Below, in pieces: positions 39,621 to 49,100 of a stretch of 64,000 nt of DNA. Below the pieces are notes generated by a model. That model did not search any database, was not told the origin of the DNA, and saw only the letters and a list, made by a program, of their open reading frames with translations. Location of the stretch: contig JAHBVR010000012.1 of assembly GCA_019637395.1 (NCBI GenBank), positions 248,001-312,000 of the forward strand, given 5' to 3'. The DNA comes from Vulcanimicrobiota bacterium (GTDB lineage: Bacteria > Vulcanimicrobiota > Xenobia > Xenobiales > JADMJV01). Position 1 is the first letter of the stretch; each line of letters opens with the position of its first letter. A program made the translations under genes and the position numbers.

Positions 39621-41510
39621 AGGAGGCTGCTGAAAAACGGGGCGTTCGGAACCCAGCGGTCCACATTTGCTGGTCCGACGCCCCGGCTACTTCGCTTCTA
39701 GACCTCTGAATGTCGGGAAGCCCGGTCTTCGGAGCTCGATTCCCGGCTGTTCCGCCGGGTTTCGACTGGATTGTAGGCCCAAGAATGAGGCCTTTTGGAG
39801 TTTTGGGGCACGGCTTCGCCTACCCCCTCGCTCCTCAGTGTTGATTGAGCGGTTCATGGCGACCCCCTCAGGTTGTTCGGTATTATGAGCCTCCAGATGT
39901 TGTTGGCGGTGGCCGTGAAAACGGCCTGGAGCAGAGGCTTTCTGATGCCAAAATACCGTGAGGCAGAAAGTCCGTAGCTCTGCAGGCGAGCTTGAACGCG
40001 CTCCACTACCAAGCGCCTCTTCATTTCGTCGCGAAAATCAGGTTCTGCAGCTCTCTGCTTAGCTTTCTGCAGATAGCCCTCGTTGTAGTGGAGTTGGATT
40101 GAGCGTGTGCGTTCGGTGCTTGGGATACACTTATCGCGTAAAGCACAGGAAGGGCAACCAGTGAATCGGAAAGTTTTAGTTCCCCGGCCCTGGGGGTCTT
40201 TTGACTCTCGGAAGTTATAGGTTGTCTCGCCTGCGGGGCACGTCACTGTCCGCGCACCAAGGTTGATCAGGAAGTCGGCTTTGGGAAACCGCTCACCCTT
40301 CGGAGGCTTTGGCACCTTAGCGACAACTTCGACTCCCTTCGTCTCCATCAATGCTCGAAAGTCCGCCCCGCCGTAGGCGCAATCTGCGGGCAACTGCTTG
40401 GGTCGACAGCCACGGCTCTCCAGCTCTTCGAGCATCGACTCAACTGGAGCGGTGTCGGCGGCATTGGCAGGTGTGACCGCAACGCTGGTCACAATCTCAT
40501 GCTCGGAAACAGTGAAGTTACCTTTGTATCCCTTGATCAGGTCACAACTGGTTTTGTGGCCATGTCGGGATTCGGGGTCGTTGGTGCTGATGATACGGTC
40601 CTTGCCGCCCCGCTTAATAGTGGTGTCCCCTTCGGAACTCTGCTCGACGTCCTGGACCAGGATGCGCTTCAGCAGCTCCATAGGCCCCTGGACTCTTTTT
40701 GAGTGAACCATTTTAGAAGCTTCGACCGCCTCGATCAGCGATGCAGCGTCCTCGACAAGCTCGTTGAGGTGAAGTTGCCGTTGAGCCTTGTCCCCCCAGT
40801 CGATGTCGGCTTTACCCCTGCCCTTCTCGTATTTCTTGGCGGTGAAAGGATACTTGAAGCCCCGAGACCCTTTCCATTCGTCACGCTGCTTTTTGACGGC
40901 GGCCAGCAACTTCTCCATACCGGTGCGGATAAGAGTATAGGTATCCTGGAGCGCCGCCGCGCCAAAGATGGGCATAGAATCAATGGGTTGGACGTCGCCG
41001 ATCAGTCCATGTTGGTGGGCGGCTTTGACCGTTTTCTCGAATGCCAACGATTCTTTTCGGTGCAATAGCAGGCGGGCGCGAAAGATCGACAGCAAGCTCG
41101 GGTCAAACCCGGCGTAGTCCACCTTCACCCCGAGAGCCACTTTGTAGCGCAAGTCGAAGCGAATACGCTCGACCAGTTCGCGGTCTGAACAACCACGATA
41201 GTTCTGTAGCAGCAAGGCCCTCACCAACAGCGACGGGGGGGACGCAGCCGCGCCCGAGATGTTCGTTGTAGAGATTCGCATAGTCTTCGTCGACGAGCCA
41301 TTTGTGGCCGTGTTCACCCAGAATGGCGTAGAACGAGTCCTTGTCCATCAGGCCACCACACTGCACCTGGGCGTCTTCGAAAGTTAGTTGTCGTTGCGCT
41401 GCCTTGAACACCCGAGAAACCCCAAAACCCTTCGTCTGAGCTGGCGGGACAGCTTCGACAAACGGCACCAAAACTCATGCTAGAGCTCGAGCGGATTTCA
41501 GCAGCCTCCT
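39621..41510 (-). mobile_element. IS1182-family insertion sequence
   Basis: A roughly 1.89-kb element bounded by perfect 15-bp terminal inverted repeats AGGAGGCTGCTGAAA (39621-39635 and, reversed, 41496-41510). CTAG occurs on both sides (39619-39622 and 41509-41512), consistent with a palindromic CTAG target duplicated on insertion. It carries one transposase gene on the minus strand. The 39640-39853 part is non-coding. The insertion falls exactly between two minus-strand genes. Confidence 0.9.
39854..41471 (-). pseudogene. IS1182-family transposase, split by a frameshift
   Basis: The N-terminal part is read from about 41471 (VKAAQRQLTFEDAQVQ-like region, then YANLYNEHLGRGCVPP), and the rest continues in another frame as SLLVRALLLQNYRGCSDREL through 39854. 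Joining them at the run of seven G (41235-41241) recreates the family sequence GR-x-x-x-PP-SLL-x-RALLLQ. The C-terminal part has the family's Cys-rich block (TVTCPAGETTYNF; TGCPSCALRDKC) and the DDE nuclease region. Total length would be about 540 residues. A shift at a homopolymer could reflect inactivation, slippage-based expression or a read error. Confidence 0.8.
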
Positions 41511-41904
41511 AGCGGCCTTCCATGTCGTTGCGCACCATTTGCAGGCCGCAGTAGAGAGCGCCGAGTCCGGCTGCACCTACGGCTCCGGTCAACCCGAAAC
41601 GGGCCCCGGCGTGACCTGCAAATGCCCCGATGAGTCCGGCGCTGACCATGGCGCCGGCATTCTCGCGACTGAAACCACCGGCGCGCACAGCGCTAACGGC
41701 AACACCGGCCACCGCTCCGGCCAGGAATCCATGAGCGGGTATGAGCAGTCCGGCCACGGCCGGAACACCGAAGTGAGCCGCGCCCACCTGGGCGCCTTCG
41801 AGAAAAGCCTGACGCGAGGGAGGCTCGGGTGGATCCGTCTTGGGTGGAGCCGAGGGCTTATTGAGAGTGCGCATCGAGGGCGTTTGAAAACGTGAAATCT
41901 GCAT
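41509..41904 (-). CDS. Small Gly/Ala-rich membrane protein, unknown
   Basis: A 131-residue protein. The first 35 residues are Pro/Lys-rich and polar (MRTLNKPSAPPKTDPPEPPS), then there are hydrophobic Gly/Ala-rich helices with glycine-zipper spacing (GLLIPAHGFLAGAVAGVAVS; GLTGAVGAAGLGALYCGL). Its TAG stop is inside the CTAG at the IS boundary. Without the IS the same CTAG would still supply the stop, so the protein is intact. It would originally have been followed directly by the gene now at 39089-39588. Function unknown. Confidence 0.65.
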   Translation of the reverse strand: MQISRFQTPSMRTLNKPSAPPKTDPPEPPSRQAFLEGAQVGAAHFGVPAVAGLLIPAHGFLAGAVAGVAVSAVRAGGFSRENAGAMVSAGLIGAFAGHAGARFGLTGAVGAAGLGALYCGLQMVRNDMEGR

Positions 41905-42061
41905 ACCTCATCCTATGCGTAACAGCCCGAGCGGAAAGTGTCCAAAGCGTAAACCGCCCGACGAATAATTTTGGCAAAGGAAGAAAAATCATGAGTTAAA
42001 CACTCTCCCCACCCGGCTGGTTATGCTCGAACCACATCCATCCGAAACGAGGAACCAGAGC

Positions 42062-42934
42062 ATGAAAGTACACATGAAATACCCCATCCTGCTGACCCTG
42101 ATCGAGCACAAGTACTTGAAGCACCACTTCGAGGACGAACGCACTTCGGCCGATGTCTACAAGGCGCTCTACCTGCAGGGCGAGCAGTTAAAGGATGACC
42201 GGGTGGTCCATTGGCGACCTTTAGCCGCCAGGCCCAATCGGGATGAGCGCGGAGTCGGCTGGAAAGACGCCAACTCTTGCTGGCTTACGCAAGACGAGCA
42301 CACCTTCCAGGTCACGGCGGGTCAGGACCCGGTCCCGGTCGAGCTGCCCCGAGGCCTGACCTCGGCCAGCGGTCGCTTCGTTTGGACCGTTGAACAGTCG
42401 GCTGAAGAAGCCACGCTCTTGCAGCAACTGGACCGCCAATCGGGTGAAACTTCCACCATCTGGGAACATCCGGGGTGGGCCGGCCTCAGCCTGGCCTCCG
42501 ATCCTGCTCAAGACCGACTGCTCTGGTCCTATTCGGGCTATCACCTGAGTGGGCCGCTACACAGCTGGAACCCGATCGCCGCCCAAAAGGAAGCCGTCCC
42601 GACCGGCTTTGCCGAGGGGGTTTCCGACCTGGCTTTCTCCCCGAACGGTAAGAACCTGGCCTTCGTTCACGATCATCAGGTCTATTGCCTGAGTAACGGA
42701 GCCACACGCCCCATCAGTGGACCTCGCTCCAATAGCTTCAACTATCGCCAGCAACCGAGCTGGTCACCGGATAGCAAACGCCTTTTTTATGTCAACGCCC
42801 ATTACGATATTGTTGGCTACCTCATGCAAGAGTCTTACCAATGGATGGCGGCGCTACCGGATGGGTCGCAGCATCGCGCTTTGATTTCGCGCTCAGCGGT
42901 CGCAGCCGTAAACGTCGGGCCGGCTCTGGATTAA
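42062..42934 (+). CDS. TolB-like/PD40 beta-propeller protein
   Basis: A 290-residue protein with repeated propeller blades: SDLAFSPNGKNLAFVHD and QPSWSPDSKRLFYVNA are typical PD40/WD40-like motifs, and weaker blades precede them. No signal peptide is apparent, so it is probably cytoplasmic. ATG 42062 (MKVHMKYPILLTLIEHKYL) is preferred since GAGGA lies at the right distance; an earlier ATG at 42023 is less likely. A binding role is inferred from the fold; partner unknown. Confidence 0.72.
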   Translation: MKVHMKYPILLTLIEHKYLKHHFEDERTSADVYKALYLQGEQLKDDRVVHWRPLAARPNRDERGVGWKDANSCWLTQDEHTFQVTAGQDPVPVELPRGLTSASGRFVWTVEQSAEEATLLQQLDRQSGETSTIWEHPGWAGLSLASDPAQDRLLWSYSGYHLSGPLHSWNPIAAQKEAVPTGFAEGVSDLAFSPNGKNLAFVHDHQVYCLSNGATRPISGPRSNSFNYRQQPSWSPDSKRLFYVNAHYDIVGYLMQESYQWMAALPDGSQHRALISRSAVAAVNVGPALD

Positions 42935-42989
42935 AGTGGTAAGCCGCAGCTAATCGCGGATTTCACCGTCAAGGCCACTCCCCACCGAG

Positions 42990-43078
42990 ATACTTACCAG
43001 CCGACGGTAATTCTTACCATCAGGCCGACACGTCAGGGCCCCTCATCAAGACTTACCAGCCAGCGGTAATTCAACTCC
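42990..43078 (+). repeat. Two isolated units of the about 60-bp repeat family
   Basis: ACTTACCAGCC followed by GGTAATTC occurs at 42992 and again at 43051 (59-bp period), with the intervening ACCATCAGGCCGACA and GGGCCC. These are diverged copies in the orientation of the 44-kb array. The gap 42935-43045 holds nothing else recognisable. Confidence 0.8.
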
Positions 43079-43337
43079 CGAGCGGAAAATCGTGACCAGG
43101 ACCTTGCGCTCCTTATCGTAGACCACAATGAACTCCCCGGCCGGTAAGGTCACCAGCCACTTGGTCACACGGGTGCTCTGGCGGGCGAAGAACCGGATCG
43201 GGAACGCATCCTCCTTCCCCTGGATGGTCCTGCATGGCCTTTCGAGCCTCCCGGTCAAGTCCGCCAACCCTCTGGAGCGCGCGTCGGTAGAAGTGCAACC
43301 GTTGACAATCGACTTTGCGGGCGCGTTTGTGCCTCAT
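43046..43337 (-). pseudogene. Small basic protein of unknown function, apparently frameshifted
   Basis: The frame from ATG 43337 reads MRHKRARKVDCQRLHFYRRA and continues to EARKAMQ. Another frame then carries FPIRFFARQSTRVTKWLVTL and PAGEFIVVYDKERKVLVTIF to 43046. Together they resemble small proteins that end in a VVYDxxRKxxVT motif. The switch lies near 43215-43230 (GCATGGCCT tract). The start overlaps the stop of the upstream small gene by ATGA, which suggests a real two-gene operon. Function unknown; a toxin or phage-derived role is possible. Confidence 0.45.
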
Positions 43338-43564
43338 CTGTCAACGCCCGCCATTCTGGCCACATCACGGCTCAGCCAAACCAGCCATCTGTGGAATCGT
43401 TCTGCTTCTGATAAATAGCGCCGCAGCGGGTAGGGGCAACGCTGCTCTCCCTCTATCCCGCCCAGAAGCACTCCTGGTACTTTCTCTGCACGCTTCCGAA
43501 CTCGACGCCCAAGATGGCGGCGGCTCCTGGCCAACCTGGAGGCGCTTCGATTGCGATGGGTCAT
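43334..43564 (-). CDS. Small basic protein, unknown, paired with next gene
   Basis: A 76-residue, Arg-rich protein (MTHRNRSASRLARSRRHLGR; RRYLSEAERFHRWLVWLSRD). No signal peptide or known motif. Its main support is the 4-base ATGA overlap with the following minus-strand gene. Several other frames are open here because of composition, so confidence is limited. Confidence 0.38.
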   Translation of the reverse strand: MTHRNRSASRLARSRRHLGRRVRKRAEKVPGVLLGGIEGEQRCPYPLRRYLSEAERFHRWLVWLSRDVARMAGVDR

Positions 43565-43735
43565 CTACTTTCCTCCACAACTGAGCTGTCGCCAATGTAG
43601 CATCCAACCGCGACAGATGGTGTCGCTCAGTCGCAGCCGCCTTCGAGAAAACGAAGCCTGGAAGCCCAACGACAAGATCTGTCGCGCTTCTGGCTACACT
43701 GAAACCATCACGAAAAATGAATGGAGCAAACAAGC

Positions 43736-43972
43736 ATGGATGAGACCCTCTTGATTCTGGGCGGAATCGCCCTCAACGTCGCGATCGGGGCGGCCATTGG
43801 CCAATCCAAGGGCAAGATGACCTATTGCATCCTGGTCAGCATCCTGCTGGGCCCGCTCGGCTGGATTCTGGCCGCGGTCACCCCTACAGCCCATCCCAAA
43901 TGCCCGGCCTGCAGGGGAGATGTAGTAGTCGGGGCGCGCAAGTGCAAGAACTGCGGCTCAGATCTACCCTGA
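43736..43972 (+). CDS. Small membrane protein with C-terminal zinc ribbon
   Basis: A 78-residue protein: two hydrophobic helices (LLILGGIALNVAIGAAIG; CILVSILLGPLGWILAAV) followed by a zinc ribbon, CPAC-x9-CKNC. Such tiny 'membrane plus ribbon' proteins are common and mostly unstudied. ATG 43736 has GGAG nine bases upstream; an ATG at 43721 in frame would add five residues. It is the last gene before repeat array 2. Confidence 0.72.
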   Translation: MDETLLILGGIALNVAIGAAIGQSKGKMTYCILVSILLGPLGWILAAVTPTAHPKCPACRGDVVVGARKCKNCGSDLP

Positions 43973-44084
43973 AAATGGAAGGACCATCCTCACCAGCTTC
44001 AACGGCACGCCGCGAGGCGCCCCACAAGCTCATGACCACGCCGAGGTCATTTTGTATCGCCTGGCCGACAAGTTGGGCCTCTCG

Positions 44085-44745
44085 CCGTCGAAAAATTACC
44101 AACCCGCGGTAATTCTTGCCACCAGGCCGGCAAGTCGGGACCTCCCCGTAGCGAGACTTGCCAGTCGGCGGTAATTCTTACCGCCAAGCCGTCAAACGCG
44201 GGACCACCGCCACGGGACTTACCAGCCCGCGGTAATTCTTACCGCCAGGCCGACAAGCGCGGGGCCACCGCCACGGGACTTACCAGCCCGCGGTAATTCT
44301 TACCGCCAGGCCGACAAGCGCGGGGCCACCGCTACGGACTTGCCAGCCTGCGGTAATTCTTGCCGCCAAGCCCTCAAGCGGGGACCTCCGCCACGGGACT
44401 TGCCAGCCTGCGGTAATTCTTGCCGCCAGGCCGTCAAGCGGGGACCTCCGCCACGGGACTTACCAGCCGGCGGTAATTCTTGCCGCCAGGCCGTCAAACG
44501 CGGGACCACCGCCCCGGGACTTACCAGCCGGCGGTAATTCTTGCTACCTGACCGACAAGGGGGGCCACCGCCCCGGGACTTACCAGCCGGCGGTAATTCT
44601 TGCCGCCAGGCCGACAAGCGCAGGCCCTCCGCCGCGGGACTTACCAGCCCGCGGTAATTCTTACCGCCAGGCCGACAAACGCGGGACCACCGCCACGGGA
44701 CTTACCAGTCGGCGGTAATTCCTACCACCAGGCCGGCAAGTCGGA
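44085..44745 (+). repeat. Array 2 of about 60-bp palindrome-containing repeats (forward orientation)
   Basis: Eleven units of 59-61 bp run through this gene-free stretch. A typical unit is ACTTACCAGCCCGCGG, TAATTCTTACCGCCAGGCC, GACAAGCGCGGGGCC, ACCGCCACGGG. The core GCGGTAA-TTC-TTACCGC forms a perfect 7-bp stem, and flanking bases extend it in many copies (GGCGGTAATTCTTACCGCC). Some units have TTGCC for TTACC. Sequence is the reverse complement of array 1. The remainder, 43973-44084, holds only a possible gene remnant. No unique spacers, no cas genes. Confidence 0.94.
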
Positions 44746-44776
44746 GGATGTCACTGGAGCCGTCCAACGTTTCAAA

Positions 44777-45880
44777 TCAAGGCACTGGAAAGGTTTTGAT
44801 TACTGTGTGGGTTGCAAGGTCCAGCAAATCCAGACTGCCGTCCTGCTTGCCTACGACCAACCATTTCCCATCGGGACTGGCGGCCATGGCCCCCACTCCG
44901 GGGGTCTGGCTGATGCTCTTGCCGGTGGCAGCTTCCAGCAGAGAAATCGTGCCATCCTCGCCGGCTACCGCCAGTTCCTCCCCGACCATCCGAGCCATAT
45001 ACTGGCGCCGGTCCACCCGCGCGATTCTCTTGCCGGTTTGGATATCGTAGAAATCGAGTGGATACCCCTGCTCCACCACCAATACACGATTGTTCTTTGC
45101 GAACCCCACCGCACCACCTATCGAACCCTGGCGGTTAATTTGTCTCAACAGTTGTCCCCCGGGAACGGTCCGGATCTGTATCGTCCGGTCGGCACACACC
45201 GCCACTCGCGTCCCATCAGCAGAAAAAGTGGCCGTCCGCCCGGGCCAGGGACCCAGAGCGGTGGTCCATTTCGAGGTGTCCAGCAATGAAACTTTACCTT
45301 TTGAGCTCAAAGCGCATAACTTACGATCCGGCGAAACAGCAGCGCCCGTCCAAAGACCGTCGACCGATGTGGAACCAGCTGTCAATCGTTGCTTCTGAGT
45401 GGCGACATCCCATACCACAGCCTGAGTGCGAGAATTCCCCCTCTCGCTAAAAGCCGGCGTCGTTAACAGCCGGTCCGAACCAATAAAATGCAAGCCCCAT
45501 GGCATCAGTCTCACACCTGGCTTGGGAGGCGAACTCACCCGCTTTACAAGCTTGCCAGCCACCAGATCCCAAAACCAGAGGGTCTCCCCAACCCCGGTTC
45601 CAACCAGGACCTGTCCATTGGGACTGAACTTTGCCTCCAGGGGCAGCGGCTGATCCGAACCGGCATCCCCCTGAAAACGAGCGCGCCGGCTTCCATCCGC
45701 TACATTCAAAACCTGAACCTCCCAGTGGTGAGACTGCTTCTCCCCATCCCAGAAGTCATAGACGGCGGCGATCGACTTACCATCCGGGGAGAAATCGAGC
45801 CAGGAGCATCGAGGCTGGGCTTGCACCGACCTGGCCAGCGCGGCGCACAAGATTACATTCACCAAGATTCCATTCTTCAT
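44777..45880 (-). CDS. Secreted WD40/PQQ-like beta-propeller protein
   Basis: A 367-residue protein with the signal peptide MKNGILVNVILCAALARSVQ (cleavage near AQA-Q), which favours ATG 45880 over one 12 bases earlier. The mature part has repeated propeller blades (WLDFSPDGKSIAAVYDF, AKFSPNGQVLVGTG, TATFSADGTRVAVC, MAASPDGKWLVVG), each ending in a W/LxxxTGK turn. It is probably a seven-bladed periplasmic propeller for protein or ligand binding. It follows the AAA gene on the same strand after 235 bases. The nearest base of array 2 lies about 30 bases from its stop. Confidence 0.82.
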   Translation of the reverse strand: MKNGILVNVILCAALARSVQAQPRCSWLDFSPDGKSIAAVYDFWDGEKQSHHWEVQVLNVADGSRRARFQGDAGSDQPLPLEAKFSPNGQVLVGTGVGETLWFWDLVAGKLVKRVSSPPKPGVRLMPWGLHFIGSDRLLTTPAFSERGNSRTQAVVWDVATQKQRLTAGSTSVDGLWTGAAVSPDRKLCALSSKGKVSLLDTSKWTTALGPWPGRTATFSADGTRVAVCADRTIQIRTVPGGQLLRQINRQGSIGGAVGFAKNNRVLVVEQGYPLDFYDIQTGKRIARVDRRQYMARMVGEELAVAGEDGTISLLEAATGKSISQTPGVGAMAASPDGKWLVVGKQDGSLDLLDLATHTVIKTFPVP

Positions 45881-46115
45881 GGTCGCCTGCATTCAAGCTA
45901 TCCGGCCGGCGATTCCTGTCCGAAGTCCAGGTTGGCTCCGGAGCCACGAGCTTCTAGACAGCCGAGTTGCTGGCCGTCACTCGCAATGCCAGGCAGCGGC
46001 GGGTCCACCGGCATTGCGGCACGCCGCAGTTAACCCCAACACATGTCGCCGACCGCTACTGCTTTACCATGACCGCTTCAAGCAGGGCGTGTGTAGACTC
46101 TGGGGCCAGTCAAAT

Positions 46116-49100
46116 TTAACGGCGATTATTGAAGAACTCGCGCATTTCGTCGGCAAAGGACTTCTTCTGCGGGCCTTTGGCGTTTTTCTCCTTGATCAGG
46201 CTGTCGAAGCCGGCGTTGACGGCTTCCGGCAGCAGTTCTTTGGGGTCGACCTGGCGGCCGGCTTTGCGGGCGTTCATGAAGGCGGTCTTCTGCTTGGTCA
46301 CGATGGAGTTGAGCACTTTGCGCACGTCGCCGCTGCTGGCCCAGTCGGGAGCCGCGTGCAGGTCGTTCATGCGCGCGCCGATGAGGGTGGTGACTTCCTC
46401 GGTCAGGGTCAGCTCTTTAGCGCCTAACTGCTTGCACAGCGAGCGCACGCCGCCCTCGACGCTCAGCGGTTCGAGGCTGAAGCGGTGTCCGAAGCGGCGG
46501 GCGATACCGGGGTCGACGTTGAGGAATTCGTTGACGCGGTCGGCGTAGTCGGCCACCACCAGGATGAAGCGGCCACGGTGATCTTCCATTTGCTTGAGCA
46601 TGGTCTTGGCGGCATCCGCCTGGAAAGCTTCGGGTGCTCTCGCGAGACCGCCAATCTCATCAATAAAGCCGCCCTGGCCCCACATGCTTTCAAACAGTTT
46701 CTGCACCTTGGTGGTGGTCTGGCCGATGAAGCCGGCCTGCAGGTCGGCGCCCTGGCTTTCGGCCAGGCCGGCGCTGGGAATGATGTCGTAGGCGGCCATC
46801 AGCTTGACGATGAGGCGCGCCATGGTGGTTTTGCCGGTGCCGGGAGGCCCGTCCAGGATGAAGTAAGGCTCGAAGCTGTCCAGCGGATCGTTACCCATCT
46901 CGCGATCATATTCGATGGAAGCGCAGATGGTGCGCAATTCGCGCTTGAGCGTATCCAGGCCCTCGAGCGCATCAATCTCTTTCCAGACTTCCTCCGGGGT
47001 CAGCACGCGCTCGGCCGCGAAATCCTCGGGGATCAGGCCCATGAGAGCTTCCCTGGTCAGTTCCACTTCGCCCTCGCTCAAGCGAGCCGTCTGCTTCTTG
47101 ATGGCGATCTCGATCATCGAAGCCACGCTGCCGGCATTGCCAAAATTCTTCATCTTGCGGCGCTCGCGCTCCAGCCGCATCAAAGCCGCCTCGCGGGTGG
47201 GTTCGTCGATGACGCGTTGTTTATCCACCGCCATCTTATCCAGAATTTTGCCGAGTTCTTCTTTGCTGTAATCGTCAAAAGGCACCGACGTAAAGCGGCG
47301 CTCGGCACCGTCGTCCACATCACGGATCAAATCGCGCATTTCGCCTTTGTAGCCGGCGCCGATGAAGACGGTGTCGGCATATTCGGGGTGGCCCAGGTAA
47401 GGAATCATGGCCCGGAAGGCCAGGCGGCCCTCGGGGCTGTCCTTGAGCTGGTGCATTTCATCCAGGAAGATGACACCACCCTTGTTTTCTTCGAAGAGCT
47501 TCTTGACGTTCTCCTCGGGCTTGCGGCCGGTGATCAGGTCCTGCACGCGCACTTCTTTGAACTTGTTGTTTTTCAAGTATCCGACCCGGGTCAGCGCATC
47601 CGAGAACAATTTCGCCACCGTGGTCTTACCGGTGCCGGGGTTCCCCTCGAACAACAGGTTGAGGCGCGGGCGCTCGGCCGTCATGCCGAACTCCTCTTGC
47701 TGCTTCTGCAGCTTGACCTGAGCCAGCACGGCCCGCAGCTCTTTCTTGGCGTTGCCCAGCCCGACCAGGCGCTCCATCTCTTCCAGGGGATCTTTCTCAC
47801 GCGACATCTTGGCGTTTTTGACGTCGCTGGTGAGCACACGGCGCACGCCGATGGGGTTGGCCTTAAGGAAGGGAAGCAGCTCGGTAGTGCGGTCGGTCTG
47901 GGAAGTTTTGACTCCGTTCCAGAGCGCGAACATCTGCCCGAGCTCACCGTCCTTGGCTTTTCCCGCCAGGGCCTGCTTGGCCTCAGAGCTCAGATCATAG
48001 CCTTCCGAAGCGGCGTTCTGAGAGACCAGCTCGGTGATCATGCCGGCCGTCAGCGGCGAGGTGGTAAAACGCTTCTGCACGGCGGTGGGCAGCGCTTCGC
48101 GCAGGCGGTTCAAATCCGAACCCGAGCCTTGCAGCAAGAGCGGAGTCTGACCGCCGAACCGTTCCACGTATTTGGACAAGGTGGCGAAACCGGGGCTGTC
48201 GGCCTGCAGAGAACCTAACTCGTCGAGCACCAGGAAGGTACCACGACCGCTCTGCACCTGCTCGTTCAGGAATTTCTCCAGATCGGCCGGATTGTTGAAG
48301 GTGGCCGCGGGAATGCGCACCGCTCCCTCGCCGGGCGAGTATTTGGGCAATCCGGGGCTGCGGGCTTCGCGCAAAACCTCGCCGAGACGGTCGATCAACT
48401 CTCCCACGTTGTGGTTGGCGTCCCCCTGAATCTCGAAGCGATAGGGCAACACCGGCACGCCCTTGGCCTTTTGCACTTTGTTGAGCTCTTCCAGAGTGCG
48501 TAACTCCTGATAAGGATCGGGAGAAATATTGACCACCGGGTCATGCGATTGCTGCAGATCGGCCATGGCCTTCAGGTTGAACTTCTGCTTGTTCCAACCG
48601 GCTTTCTCGAAGGCGGCGGTGGCCAGAGGAAACTGGCGGCCGCAGCGCTCGGGGTCCATATTGTAACGGACGAACATCTCGGCCGTGAAGTCAGCCGCAT
48701 TGGCCTGATACTGCTTGGGCACGCCGGCCACTTCGTTCTTGAAGGAATCGGCCAGGTACTTGGTGAGCTGACCGGACCTGTCATAGGCACGCCCGATTTC
48801 GCGCAGCAGCGTGGCCGGGTCGATTTCCAACTGGCCCCGCTTCCAGTGGGAGCGCACCAGAATCCGGGGATTCTGTTTATCTTCCAGGATAAGAGCGCCC
48901 TCATTCATATCGGTGAGGGCGCCGTTCTCCATTTTGCCTTCCAACTTGGCATGGGCATTGGAGACGCGATCACGAGTAACGGTGACGGTGTACTTGGATT
49001 TTTCCAAATCGGTAAGCACGGCGGTGGGCAGCACGTCCAGCACCTGGCGTAACAACTCGGTATCGCGGCCATCAGCCGGCAGTTGCGCTTTAGCCATGTT

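Noticed and set aside
44085-44745. CRISPR array
   Set aside because: The whole unit repeats, without unique spacers of constant length, and no cas genes are present.
44300-45289. Repeat-derived proteins on either strand at array 2
   Set aside because: Same composition artefact as array 1; translations are low complexity and end arbitrarily.
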